A DNA stretch of 46,757 nucleotides from Paracoccus saliphilus (GTDB taxonomy: Bacteria; Pseudomonadota; Alphaproteobacteria; Rhodobacterales; Rhodobacteraceae): the NCBI GenBank assembly GCA_003255745.1, contig KZ836037.1, positions 1,841 through 48,597 on the forward strand, read 5' to 3'. The position numbers and the translations under genes were made by a program. Shown one piece after another: positions 36,159-45,083 of this stretch. Below the pieces are notes generated by a model. It ran no database searches, was not told the DNA's origin, and saw only the letters and a list, made by a program, of their open reading frames with translations. Position 1 is the first letter of the stretch; each line of letters begins with the position of its first letter.

Positions 36159-36502
36159 CCCCCTCGATCATTGCGGCGGCCTGCCTCGCTGGCGCCGGGT
36201 TCATCGCCTGGGGCAGCGTCCGGCTGGGGCTTCGCTGGCCGCTGCTGGCGCTGGCCTGGCTGCTGGCGACAATCGCCCTGCAACTGTTTCTTGCGGCGCG
36301 CGGGCGGGACGGGTTCCACGACCTTGCGGCAGTGGTGGCGCAGACCTTCGTCGTGCTGCCCGCGCTGCTGGGTCTGGGCATCGGCTTGGCCTTGGCGCGG
36401 CTGGGCGGACATCGCGCGGCCTGGCGCCGCGTGATGGGGCTGCTGACCGCCTTGGGCCTGCTGACCGCCGCCGGCGCGGCGGCCGCGACCTTCTTGATAT
36501 GA
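36155..36502 (+). CDS. uncharacterised four-helix membrane protein in dcw cluster
   Basis: Protein of 115 residues starting with GTG inside the stop of the previous gene (GTGA again). Four hydrophobic helices cover most of the length (about residues 4-22, 26-46, 57-80, 90-113), linked by short Arg-rich loops. It has no recognisable motif or cysteines. The serial GTGA overlaps murC-DUF2484-this gene imply production in fixed proportion with MurC. I do not recognise a family. Confidence 0.65.
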   Translation: MTPSIIAAACLAGAGFIAWGSVRLGLRWPLLALAWLLATIALQLFLAARGRDGFHDLAAVVAQTFVVLPALLGLGIGLALARLGGHRAAWRRVMGLLTALGLLTAAGAAAATFLI

Positions 36503-36681
36503 ACGGCCTTTTCCTGAAGCGAACCTAAACCTGCGTCCGCAAGCGGTGTACGCCCTGTGCACGCGCGGTGCCCCGGCAGTGCATGCCCGGTGCCGTCGAT
36601 CGTCCAGAAATCACTGCTATTTCCCCGCCCGTCCCGCGCTACCGTCACCGCGCGTAACGCACGCTCGTGTTGCGCGCTCGG

Positions 36682-36709
36682 TTGACGATGCGCGCGGCGC
36701 TGGCTACCA
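36682..36709 (+). promoter_or_regulatory. promoter of murB, probably leaderless
   Basis: TTGACG (36682-36687), a 16-base spacer and CTACCA (36704-36709) lie so close to the murB ATG at 36718 that transcription would start at or within two bases of it. No ribosome binding site precedes that ATG, which fits a leaderless mRNA. Confidence 0.5.
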
Positions 36710-36717
36710 CCCCTGTC

Positions 36718-37653
36718 ATGTGTTCCGACCTTCCCACCCCGCGCGGCAGCCTGATCCCCGATCGTCCCCTGGACAGCCTCACCTGGCTCCGCGTCGGAGG
36801 TCCCGCCGACTGGCTGTTCCAGCCTGCGGACGAAGCCGACCTGGCTGATTTCCTCGCCGCGCTGGACCCCTCCGTCCCGGTCTTCCCGATGGGCGTCGGC
36901 AGCAACCTGATCGTGCGCGACGGCGGCATCCGGGGCGTGGTCATCCGCCTGGGGCGCGCCTTCAACGCCATTGAGGCCGAAGGCGACATCGTCACGGCCG
37001 GCGCAGCGGCGCTGGACGCGCAGGTGGCGCGGCGCGCGGCCGATGCGGGGCTGGACCTGACCTTCCTGCGCACCATTCCGGGCAGCATCGGCGGCGCGGT
37101 TCGGATGAACGCGGGCTGCTATGGCAGCTATGTGGCCGACCACCTGATCGACGCCCGCCTGGTCAGCCGAGACGGCCGCATCCTGACCCTGACCGCCGCC
37201 GATCTGCGCTTTGCCTATCGCCAAGCCGAGATCCCCGACGGCTGGGTGGTGACCGAGGCCCGATTCCATGCGGAACGCGCCGATCCCGACGCGCTGCATG
37301 CCAAGATGGCCGACCAATTGTCCCGGCGCGACGCCAGCCAGCCCACCCGCGAACGCAGTGCCGGCTCGACCTTCCGCAACCCGGCGGGTTTCAGTTCGAC
37401 CGGGCAGGCCGATGACACGCATGACCTGAAGGCCTGGTCCCTGATCGACCGCGCGGGCCTGCGGGGGCACAGCTGGGGCGGGGCGCAGATGTCTGAAAAG
37501 CATCCCAATTTCCTGCTGAACACCGGCGGCGCCAACGCCGCTGAACTGGAGGCCCTGGGCGAGCTGGTCCGCCGCCGCGTGCTGGAAGACAGCGGCCACG
37601 ACCTGCAATGGGAGGTCGTGCGGATCGGCGATCCCGCCCCGGACAACGACTGA
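36718..37653 (+). CDS. murB: UDP-N-acetylenolpyruvoylglucosamine reductase MurB
   Basis: FAD enzyme of 311 residues that makes UDP-MurNAc with NADPH. Motifs are [32 protein letters not shown] and [18 protein letters not shown] for FAD binding, and [11 protein letters not shown] with the catalytic Ser. The [13 protein letters not shown] and C-terminal glutamate region follow. This is a type II-like, short-loop arrangement. The ATG at 36718 gives the family N terminus; earlier in-frame starts from 36667 add unconserved residues and overlap the promoter. Confidence 0.96.
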   Translation: MCSDLPTPRGSLIPDRPLDSLTWLRVGGPADWLFQPADEADLADFLAALDPSVPVFPMGVGSNLIVRDGGIRGVVIRLGRAFNAIEAEGDIVTAGAAALDAQVARRAADAGLDLTFLRTIPGSIGGAVRMNAGCYGSYVADHLIDARLVSRDGRILTLTAADLRFAYRQAEIPDGWVVTEARFHAERADPDALHAKMADQLSRRDASQPTRERSAGSTFRNPAGFSSTGQADDTHDLKAWSLIDRAGLRGHSWGGAQMSEKHPNFLLNTGGANAAELEALGELVRRRVLEDSGHDLQWEVVRIGDPAPDND

Positions 37654-37810
37654 TCGACAAAGCGGCAGCCGGGGCAACATTCGGCGCACACAGCCGAATT
37701 TCTTCTTTTTCGGTTCACGCTTTGCTTGTATCGTCCGTCCATACGACGCCGCCGTCCAAGGTGGCGCGAATGGATCAAGCCCGGAGCAACCGGGCGCGAA
37801 AGGCGAAAAC

Positions 37811-38746
37811 GTGGCGGGCAGGTCGAGCAGGGCAGCCCACTCTGTCGCCGTTCTGATGGGCGGACCCTCGGCTGAACGCGAGGTTTCCTTGTCATCGGGA
37901 CGCGAATGCGCGCAGGCGCTGCGAGTGGCGGGATATCAAGTGACCGAGATCGCGCTCGGCACGGGACGCGGGGATGAAATCCTGCGCCGGCTTGCCGATG
38001 CATCCCCCGATGTCGTTTTTAACGCCCTGCACGGCCGGTGGGGCGAGGATGGATGCGTCCAGGGCCTGCTGGAATGGCTGGGCCTGCCCTATACGCATTC
38101 GGGCGTGCTGGCCTCGGCCCTTGCGATGGACAAGACCCGCGCCAAGCAAGCCTTCCGCGCGGCCGGTCTGCCGGTCGTGGAAAGCGTCATCGCGGATGCG
38201 GACGAGGTGCGCCGCCGCCACGTGATCCCGCCCCCCTATGTGGTCAAGCCCAACGACGAAGGCTCCTCTGTTGGCGTCTACATCGTCCACGACGGCGCAA
38301 ACCAGCCGCCCGCCCTGTCGCCCGAGATGCCCGCCCGCGTGATGGTCGAAACCTATGCGCCGGGGCGCGAGCTGACCACCACGGTCATGGGCGACCGCGC
38401 GCTGGAGGTGACCGAGATCCTGACCGAGGGCTGGTACGACTATGCCGCCAAGTACACGGCCGGCGGCTCGCGGCACGTGGTCCCCGCGCAGATCCCGGCC
38501 GAGATCCGTGCCGCTTGCCTGGACATGGCGGTGCGCGCGCATGACGCCCTTGGCTGCACCGGCCTCAGCCGCACCGATTTCCGGTGGGACGAGGCGCGCG
38601 GTCCGGCCGGGCTGATCATCCTGGAGGTGAACACCCAACCCGGCATGACGCCAACCTCGCTGGCGCCCGAACAGGCGGCCCATGTCGGCATCGATTTCCC
38701 GGCCTTGATGACCTGGATGGTGGAGGATGCGCTGTGCCGGTCGTGA
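37811..38746 (+). CDS. ddl: D-alanine-D-alanine ligase
   Basis: ATP-grasp enzyme of 311 residues that makes the D-Ala-D-Ala dipeptide. It has [53 protein letters not shown] and the metal-binding [14 protein letters not shown]. The start is a GTG with AAGG about 8 bases upstream. The preceding 157-base gap (37654-37810) probably holds a promoter, though none is clear. Its end overlaps ftsQ by 13 bases. Confidence 0.96.
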   Translation: MAGRSSRAAHSVAVLMGGPSAEREVSLSSGRECAQALRVAGYQVTEIALGTGRGDEILRRLADASPDVVFNALHGRWGEDGCVQGLLEWLGLPYTHSGVLASALAMDKTRAKQAFRAAGLPVVESVIADADEVRRRHVIPPPYVVKPNDEGSSVGVYIVHDGANQPPALSPEMPARVMVETYAPGRELTTTVMGDRALEVTEILTEGWYDYAAKYTAGGSRHVVPAQIPAEIRAACLDMAVRAHDALGCTGLSRTDFRWDEARGPAGLIILEVNTQPGMTPTSLAPEQAAHVGIDFPALMTWMVEDALCRS

Positions 38747-39678
38747 TCGATCACCGCCCCGGAAAGCAGATCACCCCGCCCCCCGCGCGGCAGCGCCGCG
38801 ATCCCGCGCCCTCGCGCCTGAAATACCGGCTGGAGCGGATGTGGCTGACGCCGCTTTACCGCCGCGTCCTGCGGGTCGGCCTGCCGGCATTTGTCATCGC
38901 CCTAATTGCGGGCCTCTGGCTGTCGGACGAGGATCGGCGCGCCGCGCTGAAGGACAACGTGGCGCAGGTCGTGACCAAGGTTCAAAGCCGCGACGAATTC
39001 CAAGTCCGGCTGATGACGATCGAGGGGGCATCCCCGGTGGTGGACCGCGCATTGCGGGCCATGCTGCCCGTGGACCTGCCGGCCTCCAGCTTCGATATCG
39101 ACCTGCCCGCGCTGCGGCTGCAGGTGATGCAACTGGATGCGGTCGAGGCGATCGACCTGCGCATCAAGCCCGGTGGCATCCTGTCTGCCGTCGTCACCGA
39201 GCGCGAGCCGGCGATCTTGTGGCGCCATGCCCGCGGTATTGACATGCTGGACCGTGGCGGCCACCGGGTCGCCAGCGTCACCTCGCGCGAGGTGCGTCCC
39301 GAACTGCCGCTTATCTCGGGCGAGGGCGCGGACCTGGCCACCGGTGAGGCGCTGGCACTGTTTGATGCGGCGGGTCCGATCCTGCCGAGGGTGCGAGGGC
39401 TGGTGCGGCGCGGAGAGCGGCGGTGGGACCTGGTGCTGGATCACGACCAGCGCATCCTTTTGCCCGAAACCGGTGCGACCATCGCGCTAGAGGCGGCAAT
39501 TGCGCTGGACCGGGCCGAGGACATGCTGGGCCGCGACATCAGCGTCGTCGATCTGCGCGATCCATCACGCCCGGTGCTGAGGCTGGGCATCGACGCGCGC
39601 AACACCATCCGCCAGGCGCGCAGCCTTCCCCTGCTGGGGCCGGATGGGCGCGTGTTGCCGGAAGAAACCAAGGGCTGA
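38734..39678 (+). CDS. ftsQ: cell division protein FtsQ
   Basis: Bitopic divisome protein of 314 residues that links cytoplasmic and periplasmic division proteins. The cytoplasmic N terminus is basic, then a single membrane helix ([16 protein letters not shown]). The POTRA domain includes [20 protein letters not shown] and the FtsQ domain includes [14 protein letters not shown]. The GTG at 38734, inside ddl, has GGAGG at a spacing of about 7. Weak sequence conservation is normal for FtsQ; order and topology confirm it. Confidence 0.93.
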   Translation: MPVVIDHRPGKQITPPPARQRRDPAPSRLKYRLERMWLTPLYRRVLRVGLPAFVIALIAGLWLSDEDRRAALKDNVAQVVTKVQSRDEFQVRLMTIEGASPVVDRALRAMLPVDLPASSFDIDLPALRLQVMQLDAVEAIDLRIKPGGILSAVVTEREPAILWRHARGIDMLDRGGHRVASVTSREVRPELPLISGEGADLATGEALALFDAAGPILPRVRGLVRRGERRWDLVLDHDQRILLPETGATIALEAAIALDRAEDMLGRDISVVDLRDPSRPVLRLGIDARNTIRQARSLPLLGPDGRVLPEETKG

Positions 39679-39694
39679 GGAACGGGACAGGCGA

Positions 39695-41029
39695 ATGGCG
39701 GAACTGTATCAGACGCAGCGGGCAATGCGGAACATGCGCCGGGCGGCCCTGCAGCGGGGCGTCATCGGCATCCTGGACATCGGCACGTCCAAGATCGCCT
39801 GCCTTGTCCTGCGCTTTGACGGTACCGGAACGTTCCGCGAAACCGATGGCGTCGGGCCGATGGCGGGGCAGGTGAATTTCCGCGTGATTGGCGCAGCCTC
39901 GACGCGGTCCCGCGGCATGCGACGCGGCGAGATCGAGACAATGGCCGAAACCGAACGCGCCATCCGCACCGTTGTCGCGGCCGCGCAAAAGGTTGCAGGC
40001 GTGCGCGTCGATCACGTCATCGCCTGCCTGTCCGGTGGACGCCCTGCCTCTTACGGCCTGGCCGGAGAGATCACTCTGGCTTCGGGCAAGGTGGGGGACC
40101 ATGACGTGGCGTCGGTCCTCGCCGCCTGCGAGCAGCCCGATTTCGGCCGCGGCCGCGAGGTGCTGCACGCGCAGCCGGTGAACTTTGCCGTCGACAACCG
40201 CTCCAGCCTGGCCGACCCGCGCGACCACCTGGGCAACAAGCTGTTCTGCGACATGCATGTGCTGACAGTCGACGGCGACGTCATCGGCAACCTTGTCCAG
40301 TGCATCCGCCGCTGCGACCTGGAACTGGCGGGCATCGCCTCGGCCCCCTATGCCTCGGCCCGGGCGGCCTTGGTCGAGGATGAGCAGGAACTGGGCGCCG
40401 CCTGCATCGATTTCGGCGGCGGCGGCACCGGTGTGTCGGTCTTCATCAAGAAGCACATGATCTTTTCCGACCATGTGCCCATCGGCGGCAACCTGATCAC
40501 CCAGGACATCGGGCAGGGCCTGCGCGTGGGCCTGCCCGTGGCCGAGCGGCTGAAGACCCTGAACGGCGGGGTGGAGGCCACCGGCCGCGACGACCGCGAC
40601 ATGATCGACGTGGGCGCCGAGACCGGCGATTGGGATGCCGATCGCCGGCAGGTCAGCCGCGCCGACGTGATCGGGGTCATGCGCCCGCGCGTCGAGGAGA
40701 TCCTGGAAAATGTCCGTGGTGTGCTGGACGCGGCGGGTTTCGATTCGATGCCCAGCCAGCAGATCGTCCTGACGGGCGGCGGCAGCCAAATTCCTGGACT
40801 GGATGGGCTGGCCGCACGCATTTTGGGGCCGAACATCCGCTGCGGGCGGCCGCTGCGCATCGACGGCCTGGCCCACCAGCTGACCGATCCCAGCTTTTCC
40901 AGCGCGGTCGGCCTGGCGCTGTTCGCGGCGCATCCGCAGGACGAATGGTGGGACTTCGAGATGCCGGCCGACAGCTATCCGGGGCGCAGCCTGCGCCGCG
41001 CCTACCGTTGGTTCAAGAACAACTGGTGA
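39695..41029 (+). CDS. ftsA: cell division protein FtsA
   Basis: Actin-like protein of 444 residues that anchors FtsZ to the membrane. Nucleotide-binding motifs are GILDIGTSKIACLVL, CIDFGGGGTGVSVFI and VLTGGGSQIPGL. The 1C subdomain follows the first segment. The C-terminal amphipathic helix RRAYRWFKNNW is the membrane-targeting sequence. It starts 16 bases after ftsQ. Confidence 0.96.
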   Translation: MAELYQTQRAMRNMRRAALQRGVIGILDIGTSKIACLVLRFDGTGTFRETDGVGPMAGQVNFRVIGAASTRSRGMRRGEIETMAETERAIRTVVAAAQKVAGVRVDHVIACLSGGRPASYGLAGEITLASGKVGDHDVASVLAACEQPDFGRGREVLHAQPVNFAVDNRSSLADPRDHLGNKLFCDMHVLTVDGDVIGNLVQCIRRCDLELAGIASAPYASARAALVEDEQELGAACIDFGGGGTGVSVFIKKHMIFSDHVPIGGNLITQDIGQGLRVGLPVAERLKTLNGGVEATGRDDRDMIDVGAETGDWDADRRQVSRADVIGVMRPRVEEILENVRGVLDAAGFDSMPSQQIVLTGGGSQIPGLDGLAARILGPNIRCGRPLRIDGLAHQLTDPSFSSAVGLALFAAHPQDEWWDFEMPADSYPGRSLRRAYRWFKNNW

Positions 41030-41255
41030 TTGAAAAAAACAGGCTGGTATACCGTGGTAGGGTTGTCCCCACCACATTCTGCGTCTGTGGCAAGATACCG
41101 CCGAAAGATGGTGCCAGACCTCCCATATTTCGCGCGTTTGCTGCCTTTTTCGGGTGACGCACCGTGGCAGAATGGTTACGATTACCAGTAAATCCGGGGG
41201 ATTCGAGCGGACAGTCCGCGCCCGATAAGCAAAGCAGCGATAACAGGCGGAAACC
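41030..41255 (+). promoter_or_regulatory. ftsA-ftsZ intergenic region with one GANTC site
   Basis: This 226-base gap is the largest within the ftsQAZ run and is relatively AT-rich, so it probably carries ftsZ promoters. It contains one GANTC methylation site (GATTC, 41200-41204), 51 bases before the ATG. In Caulobacter, CcrM methylation at such a site controls ftsZ. I could not pick a confident -35/-10 pair, and no TTAA-N7-TTAA CtrA box was seen. Confidence 0.4.
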
Positions 41256-42845
41256 ATGAACCTCAATCTGATGATGAACGACGAAGAAGAGCTGAAGCCG
41301 CGTATCACGGTCTTCGGTGTCGGCGGTGCGGGCGGCAACGCGGTCAACAACATGATCCAGAAGCAGCTCGACGGCGTCGAATTCGTGGTGGCCAATACCG
41401 ACGCGCAGGCGCTGCAGCAGTCGCGGGCCACGTCACGCATCCAGATCGGGCCAAAGGTGACCGAGGGTCTGGGTGCGGGCGCCAAGCCCTCCATCGGCGC
41501 CAAGGCCGCCGAGGAGACGATCGAGGACATCGTCGATCACCTGATGGGCGCGCATATGTGTTTCATCACCGCCGGCATGGGCGGCGGCACCGGAACCGGC
41601 GCCGCCCCGATCATCGCCCAGGCCGCGCGCGAGATGGGCATCCTGACCGTCGGCGTCGTGACCAAGCCCTTCCAGTTCGAGGGCACCAAGCGAATGCGTC
41701 AGGCCGAGGAGGGTGTCGAGGCGCTCCAGAAGGTCGTGGACACGCTGATCATCATCCCGAACCAGAACCTGTTCCGGCTGGCCAACGAAAAGACCACCTT
41801 CACCGACGCCTTCGCGCTGGCCGACGATGTGCTGTACCAGGGCGTCAAGGGCGTGACCGACCTGATGGTCAAGCCGGGCCTGATCAACCTGGACTTTGCC
41901 GACGTACGTTCCGTCATGGACGAGATGGGCAAGGCCATGATGGGCACCGGTGAGGCCTCGGGCGAAAACCGCGCCCAGGAAGCCGCTGAACGTGCCATCG
42001 CCAATCCGCTGCTGGACGAGATCAGCCTGAACGGCGCGCGTGGCGTGCTGATCAACATCACCGGCGGCTATGACATGACACTGTTCGAGCTGGACGAGGC
42101 CGCCAATGTCATCCGCGACAAGGTGGACAGCGATGCCAACATCATCGTCGGCTCGACCCTGGACCCGGACATGGACGGCACGATCCGCGTCTCGGTCGTG
42201 GCAACCGGCATCGACGCCGCTGCCGCTGTGGCCGAGGTTCCCTCGCCTCGCCGCAGCATGGCGGCGCCGCTGACGCAGAATCCTCAGGTTTCGGCGCCCG
42301 CCGCGCAGGACGAGGCGCCCATGCCGCCGCGCCGCACCGCCGCGCAGGTCGAGGCGCAGCATTCTGTCCCGCCCCATGCCCCTGCCGCCCGGCACGAGGA
42401 TGACATGCCGCAGCCGGCCTACCAGCCCAAGGACAGCGCCCGCCAGACGGCCGTTCGGATCGATGACGATGCTTCGGCCTTCGTCGCCCCGCGCGCGCCC
42501 GGCGCCACCCGGCCGGGCCAGCCCGCGCCCGAGGTCATGGACCGCCTGCGCCGCGCCGTGGACAATCACGGCCAAGGCAACCGTCCCGCCCCTCAACCTC
42601 AGGCCGACACCAGCCGTGTTCAAAGCCGCATGAGCGGCCTGGGCCGGATGCTGGAGCGGATGGCAGGCCACGGCGACCAGCCGCCGGCGGCCAAGCCCGG
42701 CGCCTCGTCCATTGCCGAGCGCGTGAATGAGCGGGTCGCCGTGCGGGCGCGTCAGCAGGACTCTGATTTCGACGATCTGGCCAGCCCCGACAGCGCTCAG
42801 GACAATGTCGAGATCCCGGCCTTCCTGCGGCGTCAGGCGAACTGA
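41256..42845 (+). CDS. ftsZ: cell division protein FtsZ
   Basis: Tubulin-like GTPase of 529 residues that forms the division ring. The GTP-binding motif GGGTGTG is at 109-115, with [14 protein letters not shown] at the N terminus and the T7 loop in [13 protein letters not shown]. After the core (about residue 320) comes a Pro/Ala/Gln-rich linker of nearly 200 residues. The C-terminal peptide [12 protein letters not shown] binds FtsA and other partners. The long linker accounts for the size above the E. coli protein and is usual in alphaproteobacteria. A strong terminator follows. Confidence 0.98.
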   Translation: MNLNLMMNDEEELKPRITVFGVGGAGGNAVNNMIQKQLDGVEFVVANTDAQALQQSRATSRIQIGPKVTEGLGAGAKPSIGAKAAEETIEDIVDHLMGAHMCFITAGMGGGTGTGAAPIIAQAAREMGILTVGVVTKPFQFEGTKRMRQAEEGVEALQKVVDTLIIIPNQNLFRLANEKTTFTDAFALADDVLYQGVKGVTDLMVKPGLINLDFADVRSVMDEMGKAMMGTGEASGENRAQEAAERAIANPLLDEISLNGARGVLINITGGYDMTLFELDEAANVIRDKVDSDANIIVGSTLDPDMDGTIRVSVVATGIDAAAAVAEVPSPRRSMAAPLTQNPQVSAPAAQDEAPMPPRRTAAQVEAQHSVPPHAPAARHEDDMPQPAYQPKDSARQTAVRIDDDASAFVAPRAPGATRPGQPAPEVMDRLRRAVDNHGQGNRPAPQPQADTSRVQSRMSGLGRMLERMAGHGDQPPAAKPGASSIAERVNERVAVRARQQDSDFDDLASPDSAQDNVEIPAFLRRQAN

Positions 42846-42881
42846 TCCGGATCACAACTGCGGTACATCCATGTTCCGAAA

Positions 42882-42905
42882 GAGCCGCATCTTGCGGCTC
42901 TTTTT
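42882..42905 (+). terminator. rho-independent terminator after ftsZ
   Basis: GAGCCGCA (42882-42889) and TGCGGCTC (42893-42900) form an 8-bp stem with a 3-base loop followed by TTTTT. It is a textbook terminator that isolates lpxC from ftsZ transcription. Confidence 0.92.
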
Positions 42906-43073
42906 CATTGAATCACCGACGATTAGAGTAATTCCCGCAGGGGTTGCGCGTTTTGTTGGGGCCAATGTTTCACCCCGTTACAAAACGTTAATTGTATGAC
43001 GGCGCGGCGGAAATTAGCTGCTGTGGCAAGAAGCTGGAAATCCGGCGGTACGAATCCCAGGGACAGGCCGATC

Positions 43074-44018
43074 ATGCAGGCAACGCTGAAAGACAAGGTG
43101 ACATTCACGGGCGTAGGGCTGCATTCCGGTTCAGCCACCCGGCTTGAAATTCATCCCGCGCCCGCCGGCCACGGCATTGTCTTTCGCCGCGCCGACCTGA
43201 TGCCCGCCATCGACCTTCCGGCGCTGTGGGATCACGTCACGCCCTCCAGGCTTTGCACGCTGCTGGACAATGGCGCGGGCGTCACCCTGTCGACCATCGA
43301 ACATGTCATGGCCGCGCTGGCGGGGTTGGGGATACACAACGCCCTGGTGACGGTGGACGGCCCCGAGATCCCCATTCTTGACGGTTCGGCTGCCCCCTTC
43401 GTCGACGGCATTCTGGAGGTTGGCATCGCCCGGCAGGCGGCTCCGCTGCGCGCCATCCGGGTGCTGCACCCAGTCGAGGTGCGTGACGGCGAAGCATTTG
43501 CCCGGCTTTCCCCTGCCGACCATTTGGAAATCGACTTTCAGATCGACTTCACCGATGCCGCCATTGGCCATCAGGAAAAGCGCCTGGACATGGCCAACGG
43601 TGCGTTCCTGCGGGAGTTGGCGGATAGCCGCACCTTCTGCCGGGCCGCCGATGTGGAAACCATGCGCCGAAACGGCCTGGCCTTGGGCGGGACCTATCTG
43701 AACGCTGTGGTGGTTGACGGCGCGCGGGTGCTGACCCCCGGCGGGCTGCGCCATGCGGACGAAGCCGTGCGTCACAAGATGCTGGACGCGACGGGCGACC
43801 TGGCATTGGCCGGGGCACCGCTGCTGGCGCGCTATACCGGCCACCGTGCGGGCCATGCAATGACCAACCGCCTGCTGCGCGCGTTGTTTTCCCAACCGGA
43901 CGCCTGGACTTGGGAAGTGTGCAGCGCCGATCTGGAAGACCGCCTGCCGGGTGCCGGCATGGCGGATTACGGACCTCGCGCGGGTTTTGTCGGCGCCCTG
44001 TCGGTCGCGGCCGAATAG
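43074..44018 (+). CDS. lpxC: UDP-3-O-acyl-N-acetylglucosamine deacetylase LpxC
   Basis: Zinc enzyme of 314 residues that catalyses the committed step of lipid A synthesis. Zinc ligands are His77 in STIEHVMAAL, His234 and Asp238 in HKMLDATGD. The start MQATLKDKVTFTGVGLHSG fits the family, so the ATG at 43074 is preferred to the longer frame from 42996. Lon or FtsH turnover of LpxC is known in other bacteria but not visible here. Confidence 0.97.
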   Translation: MQATLKDKVTFTGVGLHSGSATRLEIHPAPAGHGIVFRRADLMPAIDLPALWDHVTPSRLCTLLDNGAGVTLSTIEHVMAALAGLGIHNALVTVDGPEIPILDGSAAPFVDGILEVGIARQAAPLRAIRVLHPVEVRDGEAFARLSPADHLEIDFQIDFTDAAIGHQEKRLDMANGAFLRELADSRTFCRAADVETMRRNGLALGGTYLNAVVVDGARVLTPGGLRHADEAVRHKMLDATGDLALAGAPLLARYTGHRAGHAMTNRLLRALFSQPDAWTWEVCSADLEDRLPGAGMADYGPRAGFVGALSVAAE

Positions 44019-44197
44019 CGGCGGCGCCGGATGCCCTTGGCAGGTTGCGGCGCGCGACCTTGCGCGGCTTTCCATGGGAAAGCGGGGCGGAATTCAACGG
44101 ATTGCCATTTTGCGCCCCCTGATGTTCTGTGCTAGGAGGTGCCGGCAGCGCTGCCCCCAAGGGGCAGCCGCAGGGCAGAATGGTGGGGCAGGGTAAG

Positions 44198-45046
44198 ATG
44201 GCGCGCTCGAAAATCTCGGCTTCGGTGGTGGCTGCGGTGCTGTCCGGCATGGTCCTGACTGGCTGCTCGGACAGCCGCGACTCGGCATTGCGGCAAAACC
44301 TGGATCAGTTCACCGCCGAGGAAATCTACAAGCGCGGCGAATATGAACTGGAAAACAGCCGCCGTCCGGCCGATGCCGTCTTTTATTTCAGCGAGATCGA
44401 GCGGCTTTACCCTTACTCGGAATGGGCCAAGCGTGCCCTGATCATGCAGGCCTATGGCAACCACAAGGCCAAGAACTATGAAGAGGCGCGGGGCGCGGCG
44501 CAGCGATTCCTGGATACCTATCCCGGTGACGAGGACGCGGCTTACGCCCAATACCTGTTGGCACTGTCCTATTACGACCAGATCGACGACGTGGGCCGCG
44601 ATCAGGGCCTGACTTTCCAGGCGCTTCAGGGGCTGCGCACGGTGATCGAGCAATATCCCGACAGCGAATATGCCCGTAGCGCCATCCTGAAGTTCGATCT
44701 GGCCTTCGATCACCTGGCCGCCAAGGAAATGGAGATCGGACGCTTCTATCTCAAGCGCGGGCACTATACCGCGGCTGTGAACCGCTTCCGTGTTGTGGTC
44801 GAGGACTTCCAGACGACCACCCAGACCCCCGAGGCGCTGCTGCGCCTGGTCGAGGCATACCTTGCCCTTGGCCTGCCGGACGAGGCGCAGACGGCTGGCG
44901 CGATCCTGGGATACAACTTCCAATCCTCGCCCTTTTATGATGACGCTTTCCGCCAGTTGCGCGGTCGTGGCCTAGCTGCCGAGGCGCGGGGGAACAGCTG
45001 GCTGACCAACATCTATCGCCAGACCATACAGGGGCGCTGGCTGTAA
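44198..45046 (+). CDS. bamD: outer membrane assembly lipoprotein BamD
   Basis: Lipoprotein of 282 residues in the BAM complex that inserts beta-barrel proteins. The lipobox LTGC places the lipidated residue at Cys23. TPR-like repeats follow: EEIYKRGEYELENSRRPADA, EWAKRALIMQAYGNHKAKNY, then FYLKRGHYTAAVNRFRVVVE. The ATG at 44198 follows AGGGTAAG; an ATG at 44180 is also possible. recN begins 10-40 bases after it. Confidence 0.94.
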   Translation: MARSKISASVVAAVLSGMVLTGCSDSRDSALRQNLDQFTAEEIYKRGEYELENSRRPADAVFYFSEIERLYPYSEWAKRALIMQAYGNHKAKNYEEARGAAQRFLDTYPGDEDAAYAQYLLALSYYDQIDDVGRDQGLTFQALQGLRTVIEQYPDSEYARSAILKFDLAFDHLAAKEMEIGRFYLKRGHYTAAVNRFRVVVEDFQTTTQTPEALLRLVEAYLALGLPDEAQTAGAILGYNFQSSPFYDDAFRQLRGRGLAAEARGNSWLTNIYRQTIQGRWL

Positions 45047-45083
45047 GGGAGAAGCGGTGCGCGCAGGCGCATCCAGCGGCCAC

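Noticed and set aside
41173..41187. TGGT-N7-ACCA repeat upstream of ftsZ
   Set aside because: Only the outer four bases of each arm are symmetrical; this is too short to call an operator.
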